This document shows positions 35,785-46,911 of a stretch of 64,000 nt of DNA, in pieces. Both the position numbers and the translations under genes were made by a program. The DNA comes from Ectobius pallidus (taxonomy: Eukaryota; Arthropoda; Insecta; Blattodea; Ectobiidae), in the NCBI GenBank assembly GCA_964059195.1, contig CAXKWD010000005.1, positions 154,347,265-154,411,264 of the forward strand, read 5' to 3'. A model generated the notes under the pieces. It ran no database searches. It was given only the letters and a program-made list of their open reading frames with translations, and had not been told where the DNA came from. Positions within the stretch are counted from its first letter, which is position 1; each line of letters starts with the position of its first letter.

Positions 35785-35952
35785 TTTAGCATTTATCTTT
35801 ACCTCCATCCCTCTTTCTGTCTCACTCTCTTTGTCGTTTCTTGTTTACTGTCTCCGTTCGTTTTTCTCACTATCTTGTTCTCTCTCTTGTATTCTCCGAT
35901 CTCTTTGTCTATCATTGCCTTTCTCTTGTCTTTTCGTGTGCATGTGTTTCGC

Positions 35953-35954
<2 letters not shown>

Positions 35955-36040
<86 letters not shown>
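35955..36040. repeat. (CT)n microsatellite
   Basis: About 42 uninterrupted CT units. Long Leu/Ser and Arg/Glu frames over this stretch are artefacts of the repeat. Confidence 0.97.
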
Positions 36041-36043
<3 letters not shown>

Positions 36044-36134
36044 GTCTCTCTGTACCTAGGCATCTCTATTATTTTTTCTATTTGCTCTGTTCCTACCGAT
36101 CTGTCTGCTTTTCTCTATATATCCAAATACTATA

Positions 36135-36450
36135 GAGACAATACCGGACACTTGCTGGTAGAGAAATGGGGGACAGATTTTGCAGCACTCCTGGTGGCAC
36201 AACCTAGAAACTTGGGGCAAAATTAATTTATTCAAAACATATATAAACTGTAATATGCTATTCTGAGCCATTAGGTAGATACCCCTTATACATAACATGC
36301 AGAGTCTGGCTATTTCGGCTCTTCTATTAAAAACTGTTTAACATATATGTATCTAGATACTGCAATTGTATTCAGTAGTAGCAGGTTGGGCCGCTAGATG
36401 GTGCTCAAAATATTGTCCCCCGATGTATCGCAAAGTGTCCTGTATTGGTC
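36135..36450. mobile_element. TA-flanked MITE, 316 bp
   Basis: GAGACAATACCGGACACTTG and the complement of GACCAATACAGGACACTT are the ends, with TA on each side. The arms continue to match for about 60 bp (GGGGGACA.ATTTTG..AGCAC). No ORF. Confidence 0.7.
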
Positions 36451-36454
36451 TAGA

Positions 36455-36985
36455 TTGTATTTGATATATCTTTGTGTCTCGCTCATACCATACTGTCACT
36501 GTCTTTCATAGTTCTCTCTCTTCTTTTGTCTTACTTTGTGTGTGTGTGTATCTTTCTGTCTCTTATCCTAACTCTTCATGTAGGTCCTACTTTATCTTTG
36601 TCGGTTTTCTATTGTTTGCTTGTCTGTTTCCTTTTCCATCTTTTTCTACCTTTCTCTTTAATAATTATTTTATTTATTTTATATTAACCGTGCCTCACTC
36701 TTTCTTCAATTTTTTGTGTTTCTTGCTTTCTCTATATCTCTCTGCAGTTCCACCAGTTCTTCCTCCTTCCTCTTTGATTGCGTTCTCACATTATTTATAT
36801 TTGTATTTTTTCTGCCGCATTCTTTTCTATTCACGCTCATATTTTTCTCTCAATTTGTCGTAGTATGGTTTTGTTTATCATATTATCGTATTATCTCATT
36901 TTTCTTTAGCTCTTTACCTTTATTTTTTACCTTTCTCTCTCTTTACCTTTCTATTTACCTTTATTTCTCTCTCTCATAGTTAACT
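36455..36985. repeat. Pyrimidine-rich low-complexity stretch
   Basis: Strong C/T bias on + with degenerate TCTC, TTTC and TGTG words. The 129- and 87-codon plus frames here are artefacts of composition. Confidence 0.7.
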
Positions 36986-37959
36986 ACTTACACAATATTT
37001 TGAAAATATTTCGAGCAGAAAAATTTCGAATGATCTTCGATATTATTAACATATTTCGATATTTCAGTTTGTGTCCCAATTCCAGTAGTAGTATGAACTA
37101 AACATTGCTTGCTTGATTGTGTAGACACTAGACACACATCTCTTCATCCGAATCTTAGCTTGCATATCGAAGACGTAGCTAACCTCTAGCCCTATTTATA
37201 AGTAGCAGTCATTAAATAAGAGTTGCCTATAGGAGAGTAAACACCTGACCTGATTTAAATACCGTATATAGTTTAGCCCAAGCGATGTGACACTAAACGA
37301 TATAAATGTAGTATTACATTGCGAAGTAATTCTTCACTATATCTAAATTTAAAAATGACTGTACCTCGTCTACAGTCTGCTTCTCTTCGGCCATCATCTT
37401 GAGTTTTGCCATAAGATCAATAACTATTATGTTACTTGATACACCTTGTGTAGTATGTGAAATATTGACTGCAACTATCTTATTCTGCGTATGTGTTTTT
37501 AGAGCTATTTGAATGTGTATGCATGTTTGTTGCTGATGATGAATTAATAGTGCATTTAAAAGTGCAATTTGTGTCAATGTGTTTCTGGACTAAACATCCA
37601 TGTTAATTATTTTATATTGGGGTAATATGTGCGGTATTTGCCTTTAGTCTTTCTTTTTCTTTTATTTTTCGTAGTTTTACCTCTCCCTTTTAGGATTTAA
37701 GCGACCCATGCCGCCCGGGCCTTACAGGGCCGCGACGCCTTTAGTACTTCAGCTTAATTTTATTGTAAAGATATGCATAGGCAAAATGTTGATGAAGTTA
37801 ATCAAGTGTGCATTTTTTTGTTTGTTTTGTTATTATTTTTGATACTTGATACATTTAATTTTCATAATTTGACGTTTGACAGTCGTTGTCAGATGGCGTA
37901 ACTTGACGATTAAAAAGCGGCGTGCTAGAAAGCGCAGTCATTTAAAAATCAGTTATGTT
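36986..37959. other. No gene recognised
   Basis: A minus frame of 87 codons (37314-37577; ...IDLMAKLKMMAEEKQTVDEV...) has no known family. A short GC-rich patch GCCGCCCGGGCCTTACAGGG lies at ~37711. Confidence 0.4.
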
Positions 37960-38555
37960 ATTGTCACCGCCGTCTCGAGAATTACACTGCCTGTCCTATG
38001 CTTTATTTTAACATGGAGTTTAGAGAATTGCTCAATTGCCTAATTTCTCCAGTAGAGGCGACACAGTTCACACCCAGATTGCAGCAATCACCGCCACCTA
38101 TACAACCGCCGTCTCGAGAATACATGAATAATAGTCTAGAAGGCAGTGCCCTACACATTATTAATACCGTACATTGCTTCTATGCGTTTGCTGCGTCAAA
38201 ATAAGCATTAAACAGACACAGATACTTGTGTTATTTGTTTAGAACGTAATATTATTCCAGTATATGACACTTACCTTGAAATGGAATTTTGGAGCAATAA
38301 TTAAAATAAATGTAAATTAATTAGACGCATTGATAGACTATATTATGAGCACCGTCGTCTCGAGGAGTAATACAGTTTAGAAGGCAGTGATTATGAGACG
38401 GCGGTGACAGCACTACATAATCAACAATGTCGTAGCAAAAAACAAGAAGCAGTCTGGGTGTGAAAGGTGCTGCCATCTGTAATGTCGCCGAATACGCAAA
38501 ATTAGCCGTATAGGACAGGTAGTGTATACACGAGTAATACAGTTTAGAAGAGAGT
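37960..38555. repeat. Scrambled inverted duplication
   Basis: The blocks ACCGCCGTCTCGAGAA (37968, 38106), GGCGACA..GTTCACACCCAGA (38055) and CTGCCTGTCCTATGC (37988) recur in opposite orientation at 38340-38525 (GAGACGGCGGTGAC; TCTGGGTGTGAAAGG; GTATAGGACAGGTAGTG). AGTTTAGAAGGCAGTG recurs at 38130, 38372 and 38540. The 68-codon plus frame 37998-38204 is not supported as a gene. Confidence 0.6.
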
Positions 38556-38822
38556 GGTTATTGTATTATTTGTTCACAACTATATTCTAAAATCATAAAA
38601 CTGCTACCAATATAATGACTATTTAGCTCATGAATCAATAACCAATCCAGTATAAGAATATGTGGAATTTCAACCAATCACAAGTGTCTTATCATATAAT
38701 TTTATCGTTTTATGTGTATCACTTTCATTTTATATCACCTATGTAGGCTATGTGTATTTTATTTAAAATTCACGAAGACTGAACAATTAAACTAAAGGAA
38801 ATTCATACTCACTTAATTACTC

Positions 38823-39735
38823 AGTGGCAATAGACAATTCCTCAGCAAGCTAAAGGAATATTATAGGAGGGTCATTTCAAAAGTTCTGCACACTGTAAGA
38901 TAAAATTAAAGAAAATAATTTATTTTACAAAATACCTTTACAGGCCTTCAATATAATCTTCATTCTTGCTTATGACAGCTTCCCAACGATTTGGAAAATT
39001 CTGTATTCCGAATAGGGCACCTTCATTGTTGAGCTGTCTGATTACTCAGGTCACCTCACTGGAAGCTTCATCAATTGTAACAGAACGTTTTCCACGGAGT
39101 GGTTCCTTCAATTTGGGAAACAAATCAAGTCTGGTGGGCTCAAATCAGGACTGTATGATGGGTGGGGAAGTATTTCCCTTCCAGTGATGTGACCTGGGTA
39201 ATCAGACAGCTCAACAATGAAGGTGCCCTACCCAGAATAAAAAAATTTCTAAAATGTTGGGAAGCTGTCATAAGCAAAAATGAAGATTATATTGAAGGCC
39301 TGTAAAGGTATTTTGCAAAATAAATTATTTTCTTCCATTATATCTTACAGTGTGCAGAACTTTTGAAATGACCCTCGTACATTTTATTGAACCCGAAGAT
39401 TCATTGCCGCGCCTACCTGAGCCTGCCATTCAACCCTATTCTGTGCTAACTCCATCCAATCATCCATCGAAAATCCTTCGTCCCTTAAATCTATCCTAAT
39501 ATTGTCCTCCCGCCTACGTCTAGGTCTTCCAAGTGGTATTTTCCCTTCGGGTCTCCCAGTCAATATTTTTGAGATATGTCTTTTCTACCCCATGGGCACA
39601 ACATGTCCAGCCCATTTCATCTTCCGTGATTTAATTGCCTTTAATATATCCGGTCACAAGTGCAGGTTATGTAGCTCGTCATTATGCAGTTTTCTCCAGT
39701 TCCCATTTTCATCTGTCTTAGGCCTAGATGGAAAT
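38823..39735 (-). mobile_element. LINE 3' end, copy 2, split by a mariner
   Basis: On the minus strand the C-terminus reads NGNWRKLHNDELHNL, later RPEGK-like text, and ends near MNLR(V)P. The 3' UTR (CTTGCTGAGGAATTGTC.., complement of 38823-38870) lies on the far side of mariner B2. It is homologous to the better copy at 50441-51545 and is truncated at about 39735. Confidence 0.75.
38876..39377. mobile_element. Mariner family B, palindromic copy B2
   Basis: The ends GGAGGGTCATTTCAAAAG and CTTTTGAAATGACCCTCG are flanked by TA. It has the same opposed 3' halves as B1, with a shorter centre. It sits in the 3' UTR of the LINE described at 38823-39735. Confidence 0.85.
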
Positions 39736-40267
39736 ATATTATACACACGCAATAATCCATATCTTGAGTAATTTAAATAAAATATTGGTCTTGTAAACCA
39801 AAATAAAGGTTCACCTTTTAAAACTGCAGAGGTAAAACCTAACACAAAAACCTCTTCATACATGTAGCTTCTTTGATAAAAAACAATAGCCCTAATTAAA
39901 TTCAACACAGCGATTGCATATAATCTGCATATGAGGAAATGGAGATAAGAAAATAATTTATTTGTGGTGAAGCATTTTAAATATCGTATAATAATAGATA
40001 GAATAGTGTCAAAGTGTTATTCATTTCCTTGGCTTAATTCTGCGAATATTCGCTAAATAGCCAAATTAAATATAACTCCAGATACCAGTTTCTCTCTGGA
40101 TAAATTCTTAACCTCTCATTATAATGCCCACGATAACAATTCTTCTACATTATGTGAAGATAAAATTGTTGCGATTTGAACAAGAAATATGAATTAGACT
40201 ATATTGTAACATTCAATTTATTGCTTTTCAATTTTGTGTCACTTAAACTCATGTAACAATTTCATAA
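39736..40267. other. No gene or repeat recognised
   Basis: AT-rich sequence beyond the LINE truncation point. Confidence 0.5.
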
Positions 40268-40606
40268 GGAGCGAGATGGCCAAGATGGTAACGTCTTGCA
40301 CTCTCATTCGAGAGGTCCCACGTTCAAATTTCGTAGCCTGCCAATTTGACATTGGTTTTTCGTGATTTCCTAAGTCATAAATGCCGAATTGGGTAGTTAC
40401 AAGCCATGAATCATCCTCACCATTCCTTCTTGTATCATATCCATTTAAATTAATATTAGTTGAAATTTACCCCATAAAATACACCAATAACAGAAATAAT
40501 TGACAAGCAATAATTCCATGGCCTACCCTACTGTATAGACACAGATCCCGAACTCCTGATATGGCCTCGTAGTTAAGAGGAGTACAGTATAAACACAGCT
40601 AATATA
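40268..40606 (+). mobile_element. tRNA-derived SINE, family 4, full copy
   Basis: GGAGCGAGATGGCCAAGATGG (A-box region) and CACGTTCAAATTTCG (B-box-like) form a tRNA-type head. The body is shared with 18730-18990 (AAATGCCGAATTGG, CCATGGCCTACCCTAC) and ends GGAGTACAGTATAAACACAG. Confidence 0.75.
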
Positions 40607-41243
40607 AATTTTTTTTTAAATAATTTCTTATAACATTTTGTTCCTCATCGAAGATTTTCTATACAGTTAATATCAACTTTTTTTTGTAGAAAACAGGATT
40701 GTGATTGATTTCTAATCCCATTCTTGAACGTAATAATGTAATGTCACGTAATATATTTACGTTATGATTGATTCAAGAAAACTGTGTAAATTTGTAGCCA
40801 GTCAAGTTGCTGTGTCTTGTAGCGAGAAAGTAATTGGCATGCAATACCGAACTGAAAGAAAATTGGGTAATTTATTACTTTTGTCACTGACAACTTTTGC
40901 GATAACTGCGTGAAATAACCACTAACTAAGATAAGTGTTTTAGGCCTATTCCTTAATTTCGTTATTCGATAATACTCTATTGTATTGTAGAGTTGGCAAG
41001 GACATACGATATGAGATTAGTAATTATTATTCGTGATAGGAATATTTACGAAAGTCTTTAAACTGTGAAAGCTCATTTCAAGTTTAAAAAAACAACTATT
41101 TTCTTATCAGTAGGTCTGTCCGTTCTTTGCATACTGTATGTTCATAAGGATATTTTAAAGAAAATATTCTCACACCTTATACCATAAAATCTAAGGGTAC
41201 TCCTAAGTCTTTTTCGTAACTGAATTGAAAGTCTGTCAGATAT
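40607..41243. other. No gene or repeat recognised
   Basis: AT-rich sequence. Confidence 0.5.
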
Positions 41244-41244
41244 A

Positions 41245-41924
41245 CGAGGCGCGTTCATAAAGTAAGTTTCCCTTGGGCCGTTTACAGAAACAAAACAAAA
41301 TTTCTTGGAAATATTCATTGCAACAGATACAGCAAGTATTCAGCTATTTTTTCAACATATTCGCCACCGGAATTGAAAAATTTGTCCTGCCGTTTCCCCA
41401 CTTATGTATACCTATGTCGTAGAAGTGTGTCGCCTGGGATTTGAACCACTGAGTGACAACTACCTTCGCCTCTCTGTCCTTCCCTATCATTTCTTGAGAT
41501 GTAGGAAAAGATGGAATTCACTGGGAGCGAAGTCCGGACTGTAGGGTGGATGTTTAAACACCTCCTAGCAAGTCTCCTACTGAAGTTCGGCTGGGAGGTG
41601 TTCAAACATTCACCCTAAAGCTTGGACCTCGCTCCCAGTGATTCCCATTTTTTCCTACACCTCACGAAATGACAAAGAATGGCAGAGAATGGCAGAGAGG
41701 CGAAGGTTGTTGACACACGGTGGTTCAAATCCCAGGCGGCACACTTCTACGACACAGGTATTCAAAAGTTGGTGCCACGGTAAGACAAATGTTTCAATTC
41801 CGGTGGCGAATATGTTGAAAAATAGCTGAACACTGGCTGTGTCTGTTGCAATAAATATTTCCTTGAATGTTTTGTTTGTTTCTGTAAACGGCCCCAGGGA
41901 AACTTACTCTATGGGCGCGTCTCG
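41245..41924. mobile_element. Mariner family D, palindromic copy D4
   Basis: TA-flanked, CGAGGCGCGTTCATAAAG to ATGGGCGCGTCTCG, 680 bp, with two opposed transposase 3' halves (right half RWFKSQAAHFYDTGIQKL in sense). Confidence 0.87.
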
Positions 41925-41929
41925 TATTA

Positions 41930-42310
41930 AACATCCATTTTATTCTGTGTGCCTATCTGTCTGTCTATTTATGTATAATTTATCCAACCACATATTCATC
42001 TATTTACCCTCCATTCTGCTATACATGTAATCAATTGTCCGTATTATCTATTTATCCATACGTCCAGCTATTCACCTAATCGTGTGTCCATGTGGCCATA
42101 TATCCGCGTATTCTCCTAGTCTCCTGGCCGTCTGATAATTGAGCCGTCTAAATATCTATCTATTTATAGATACATCCTTGTATATTATTTATATGTATGC
42201 TCTCATCCATATATTAATTTATCTGACCATCCATCTATTCCTCCATCTGTCAGTCTGTTTAGGCTATACCTCCATCGTTCGTAATCTATTTATCGGCATT
42301 TGTTCCAATT
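41930..42310. repeat. Degenerate ATCT/ATCC tetranucleotide region
   Basis: Many TATCTATTTATC, CATCTATTTA and CTGTCTGTC words without strict periodicity; an old decayed microsatellite. Confidence 0.5.
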
Positions 42311-43870
42311 GTTTTTCTTTTTTTTTAATTGAAATTATTCATCAGCATACCCACTGCCTTCTAAGAAATAAAGAAGGCAGTGGCATACCCCATTACATAG
42401 TAACACTACACGCTTTGTTGTCTTCTTCTGTTACTTTCGATCGCTTCCACCATGATGGGAGGCAGTAGCGTCTTGAAACAACAACGAACAACTACTTTCG
42501 ATCTGGTTGTTATCTGGCTATACACACCTTACCAAGGAAGTCATCAAAATTGTAGTTAAGGAATTTGTATTAGCCCAGTAAAACTTCACTAACAAATCAT
42601 GAATTGAGCTTTCTTTTTTTATCCATGTTTAACCTGCGCTACCCCTAATCATCTTTATAGCTCGGATTTGTAACTTTTCACCTTAAATTAAATATAGGGT
42701 TTCATGAAATTATATAAAAGTTTTTTTTCCCCTTCAAATATTCCAGCTTTCTCTGTCAGGATAGACGTGTTTCTGAGGCCTTTGCCCTGCCTCCAACCTC
42801 GGTGCGTTTGTCGGGGTTATATCTATGCATAATAATTAAAACTTTCCCACTTGAATGGATTCGGCCAACCAACAAGTACATATGTATCTTTCTAGATGGT
42901 TGATTATTAATATGTTTGACAGAATGCTTACAGCTTACACTGTTACATGTAGGCATATATCGAGACAGACACATTCTTCGCTTTTCACTCGCCAATAGCC
43001 CATAGCAGTCAGACTATTACTTACTCTACGGGGAAAAAAATAATAAGGCTTGAAGTAGCCGATAATTTTTTCCTCGTGAGCTTACGTTACACAAGTTCAA
43101 ATGCACAGACATATTTTGCTAAACATATAATGTTGTATCTATTAATAATTATTAAGTGCTGAAGATCATAATAATTGTACTGCGAAATTTTTTTCATATT
43201 ATTTTATTATTATCTTAAAGTCACCTTTGGTGTATATTTCTCATATAAATTTTCCATTCTGCACTATCTTTTACTTACAATTTCTTACAGTAATAACCAT
43301 ACTTATCTATATTACGCGGTTGAATGGTTATGAAGTTGTCAATATTCATGTAAAGATAAAGTACAAAACGCCATCATTTGTGCAATGCCTGTATGATATA
43401 ATACCGAGTGATTAATGTGTTATTTAACTTTAAATTTTCCAGAAAATTTATTTCATTCTTTAAAAAAAAACACAAAAATGAACAAAGTTGAATACATAAA
43501 TTTTAGTAGTAATTTTTCCTTAAAATCTGACGTGAAATACTGTTATGTCTTTCACTATCCGAAGTTTGAAGATTTAAAATTTTCCGCTTCGTGCAAAGCC
43601 CTAATTCTTTGCGAGGGTGACGTATGAAATAGTGGCTAGCTTGCTCTCCTTGAATTTATTTTTAATAGGTTACTGAATACATAATTAAAAGCAGAAAATT
43701 TCTACTTGTTAGAGCAATTTTTCAAGAGTTCTCGAAAAATAAATTAACCACATTTTGTGTTACTTTTTTTTATAATATAGGCTATATAATTTTAACATAA
43801 TTCTTTTTTGTACGATTTTTTATTCTCGGCCTATGCGCGCGCGCATACACAAACATACGAACATACACAC
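42311..43870. other. No gene; one short hairpin
   Basis: ACTGCCTTCTaagaaataaaGAAGGCAGT (42350-42378, written with its loop in lower case) is a perfect short hairpin. The remaining frames (42756-42995, 43227-43415, 43415-43627) have no motif. Confidence 0.45.
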
Positions 43871-43874
43871 ACAC

Positions 43875-44085
43875 TTCAGTTTTCCATATCACATATACTT
43901 AACGATTCATATTGCTAACGTAATATACATTAAAATAAAATCAGGTAAACTGATATAACCAAATGCCAGAATGCTTTTGTTTAATCAGTTATAATTGCCC
44001 TTATGATATCCAAAAAATAATTATTTTTTAAAAATTGATTTCCAAGTTAAGCTCCAAATTAATTAAGCAAGGCTATTTCGATTAA
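43875..44085 (+). repeat. Dispersed repeat R4, longest copy
   Basis: Its first part matches 30118-30190 and its second part matches 17190-17345, so it links the two shorter fragments into one family. Noncoding. Confidence 0.6.
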
Positions 44086-44189
44086 AAACTAGATATTCAT
44101 GGTCGAATGCAATGTAATCTTTTTGTCAATATAAATATACTATGGCGTCTTATCAAATGTTATTGAATTAAATTTATCGGAAACATTAC

Positions 44190-44908
44190 GGGGGGACACA
44201 CAGCTTTCGGTGAAATCCATAGATGAGAAACAGGTGAATTTCATTATTTTCTCTCAGCAATGAATTGCTCTACAATCTTGCAATCTGACATACTCTTTAT
44301 TGACTAATTCTACAATTGCAGACTATTTTCAAAAGTAACCAATCTATTACAGTTATGGGTAATTATCGTTACAAAATGGCAGCCACGTTTCATGCACTAT
44401 AATGCCATTTCCATGATAATTTCCACAAATGGCAATATTTTTTAGTGATTCTGTTTTCTATCCATTTGCAAGCATCATATGAACAACATAATCTACAATC
44501 CTTAGAATATCTACAGTATAAGTATTTTTTAAAAATCAATCTTTTTCAATTTTCTTTTTAATTAAAAAAATATATATTTAAAAACTAAACTATTAATGTT
44601 AAAAGAATGATTGTAGATAGTGTTGTTCAAGTGATATTAACAAATACAAAGAAAAATAATCATTCAGAAATATTAATATTTGTGGAAGTTATCAAGGAAA
44701 CGGCATTTTAGTGCATGAAACGTGACTGCCATTTTGAAACTATAATTACCTGTAACTGTAATAGTTTTATTAATTTTGAAAATAGTATGTAATTGTAGAA
44801 GTAGTCAATAAAGAGTATGTCAGATTTCAAGATTGTAAAGCAATTCATTGCTGAGGGGAAAATAATGAAATTCGCTATTTCCCATCTATGGATTTCACCC
44901 AAAGCCCC
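44190..44908. mobile_element. TTAA-type fold-back MITE, copy 2
   Basis: Left end GGGGGGACACACAGCTTTCGG preceded by TTAC; right end CACCCAAAGCCCC followed by TTAA, having lost about nine terminal bases. Interior and arms follow copy 1 (30961-31671) throughout. The 64-codon minus frame 44708-44902 is not a gene. Confidence 0.8.
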
Positions 44909-44912
44909 TTAA

Positions 44913-45225
44913 AATAGAGTAGTATCTATTAAACAATTTTATAATTAAAATTATGATAACAAGTAAGGCTAAGCAGAGGATTATGGCGTGTACCTATACC
45001 TTCGACTACACCACTGGTTAGACCCAATACAAACTAAGAGATAAGAATGTGTCAAGAAAATTCATGTCAGCGGAATAATAAAGAAATATATTCACAATAC
45101 GTTCCATTCATGAGACTATCGCTCTTGTACATGAAGGGCGATGAAATGCATTATTCTTAGAAGATAAGCATAACTTACAACAAATTTATGAATCTAGATA
45201 AGAAAAATAATTTAAAGCCTTTCAG
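44913..45225. other. No gene or repeat recognised
   Basis: AT-rich lead-in to a LINE fragment. Confidence 0.45.
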
Positions 45226-45397
45226 TATGCATCCGCCTGGGGTTTTATTAATTGCTTTAGAGAATGGAAAACTTGACTCAAATACAATGTTATTTGCTGA
45301 TGATCAGGCAATACTACCAGAGCAATTTATACGAGGGTCATTTCAGAAGTCATGGCAACTATTATTTATCAGTCAATAAAGCTGCAGGAAACAAAAA

Positions 45398-45853
45398 TCT
45401 CTATATATATATAAAATGCTTTGTCCTGACTGACTGAATGACTGACTGACTGACTGACTGACTGACTGACTGACTGACAGGAATCAACGTAGAGCCTAAA
45501 CTATAACAGGTAGAGACTTGGAATTTTGACAGTACCTTTGTTTCATAATGTATGTGCTCACTAAGAAAGGAATTTACAAAATTTTGATTTTAAACGCCAA
45601 AAAATTAAATGGTTTTGAGAAAACTTAATCCCTTTTTACACAGAATTATAAAACCCCAATCACAGAACATATTGTTGCTGATGGTATCAGATGGCTTTGG
45701 GGGAAAAAAAAATAAATGCAAGTTTGACAAATAAGAGAAGGTATCAATTTATAATTAATGTTATATATAAATATTAAAGAATGTAATCCACGAAAATAAT
45801 GCAGTCACATAACTTTTCTCTACCCTGAACATAGAGAAAACAATACGAAGTAT

Positions 45854-45932
<79 letters not shown>

Positions 45933-46331
45933 ATCGCAGGTTTTTGGAGAGAGAAGTATGAAAGGGATATTGCTTTCTGTTTAATTTCATCCCCAAAACA
46001 GTTTTATGGTAACATGAGAGGGAGAAATAAAATTTTCCGTCTCGGTATTACAATTTTATGTTACAGGAATTTCTGTTTCTTCTTATTTGAACCATTACCA
46101 GTCTTGCTGTGTACAAGCGATGCAATGCAGAATTCTACATCCTGTATGAGCCATAAAAAACTATATCAAGCGTTTTCTTAGGGAATAGTTTTAGTGTAAT
46201 AAGTCGTTCTTCCTATTTCAGATTATAAATACCTATATAAGGTCCTAGAATTTAAAAATCGAAAGTCCTTCATAAGTTCATTTCCAATTACAAAATAAAA
46301 AACCCGGGCGACGCCGAGTCTTTTAAGCTAG
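45398..46331 (+). mobile_element. Non-autonomous Helitron, 934 bp
   Basis: 5' end TCTCTATATATATATAAAATG; 3' end CCCGGGCGACGCCGAG hairpin, then TTTTAAGCTAG. It sits exactly between A and T (AAAAA|T CAGG), as Helitrons do, without target duplication. The undisturbed site is seen in mariner C1 (GAAACAAAAATCAGG, ~14521). It carries a (GACT)n run and an (AT)n run, and no Rep/helicase ORF. Confidence 0.85.
45855..45927. repeat. (AT)n microsatellite inside the Helitron
   Basis: About 36 AT units. The Tyr/Ile frame read across it is an artefact. Confidence 0.95.
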
Positions 46332-46667
46332 TCAGGATATATACGATTGAAAGTCGTTGGAATGTTCTTTGCAATGCTAGTACTAAATTGGGATCCGGAT
46401 ACAAGGCGCTACGGGTAAGGGACATTGAAAGATGCGTAAATAGAGATCATTGTTTTATTCGTATTACATATGCACAAAACAGTACGCGTAATACTCGTAC
46501 TCTTACGAGCTAACAACCTTCAAAATAATCCCCCAAGGCGTCCACACAACTTTGCCAACGATGAGGAAGGCGCTGAATACCATCAGCTGTGTGTGATGCG
46601 TCTCGTATAAGTGTGCCAAAAATTATAGAATGTGAGGAAAGTATAAACAATTACTTAGAATTAAAAA

Positions 46668-46812
46668 TATCTTGGGGATTATTTTGAAGGTTGTTAGTAC
46701 GTAAGAGTACGAGTATTACGCATACTGTTTTATGCATATGTAATACGAATATAACAATGATCTCTATTTACGCATCTTTCAATGTCCCTTACCCATAACG
46801 CCTTGTATCCGG
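46668..46812 (-). mobile_element. Mariner family C fragment, inverted
   Basis: Complement of the 46360-46540 part of C2 (CTTGGGGATTATTTTGAAGG to CCTTGTATCCGG), with no terminal repeat. Probably a separate fragment or a broken arm of a former palindrome. Confidence 0.7.
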
Positions 46813-46905
46813 AGAAGAGGAGAAAATAAAAGTTTTTAGCTGCATAAAAACAAGCATTTCCTCTTTTAAATCGACACTTAATTTCTACCTTAATATTATC
46901 ATTAT
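46812..46905 (-). mobile_element. LINE fragment, same family as 50441-51545
   Basis: GCTGCATAAAAACAAGCATTTCCTC and the following ~60 bases match 50980-51050 (the LKSGNACYYAVQ coding region read on minus). Confidence 0.65.
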
Positions 46906-46911
46906 TTTACC

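Larger units (their letters stand above)
45332..46605. mobile_element. Mariner family C, copy C2 (interrupted)
   Basis: CGAGGGTCATTTCAGAAGTC to GATGCGTCTCG, flanked by TA (45330, 46606). It matches copy C1 nearly base for base on both sides of the Helitron. About 340 bp remain without the Helitron, so it is a deletion derivative. Confidence 0.85.
45226..46667 (+). mobile_element. LINE reverse transcriptase fragment, split
   Basis: Two pieces: 45226-45331 and 46606-46667. The first reads LIALENGKLDSNTMLFADDQ then AILPEQF, where FADD is the RT catalytic motif. The second reads VPKIIECEESINNYLELKIS, the kind of text that follows later in such RTs. Mariner C2, itself holding a Helitron, lies between. 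Confidence 0.6.

Noticed and set aside
35665..36226. Long Leu/Ser (plus) and Arg/Glu (minus) frames
   Set aside because: Produced by the (CT)n tract and pyrimidine-rich flanks; no other coding sign.
37314..37577. 87-codon minus frame as a gene
   Set aside because: No recognisable domain, no GC contrast and no convincing splice or promoter context.
45852..46181. 109-codon frame with Tyr-Ile run
   Set aside because: (AT)n inside a Helitron; no Rep or helicase motif.
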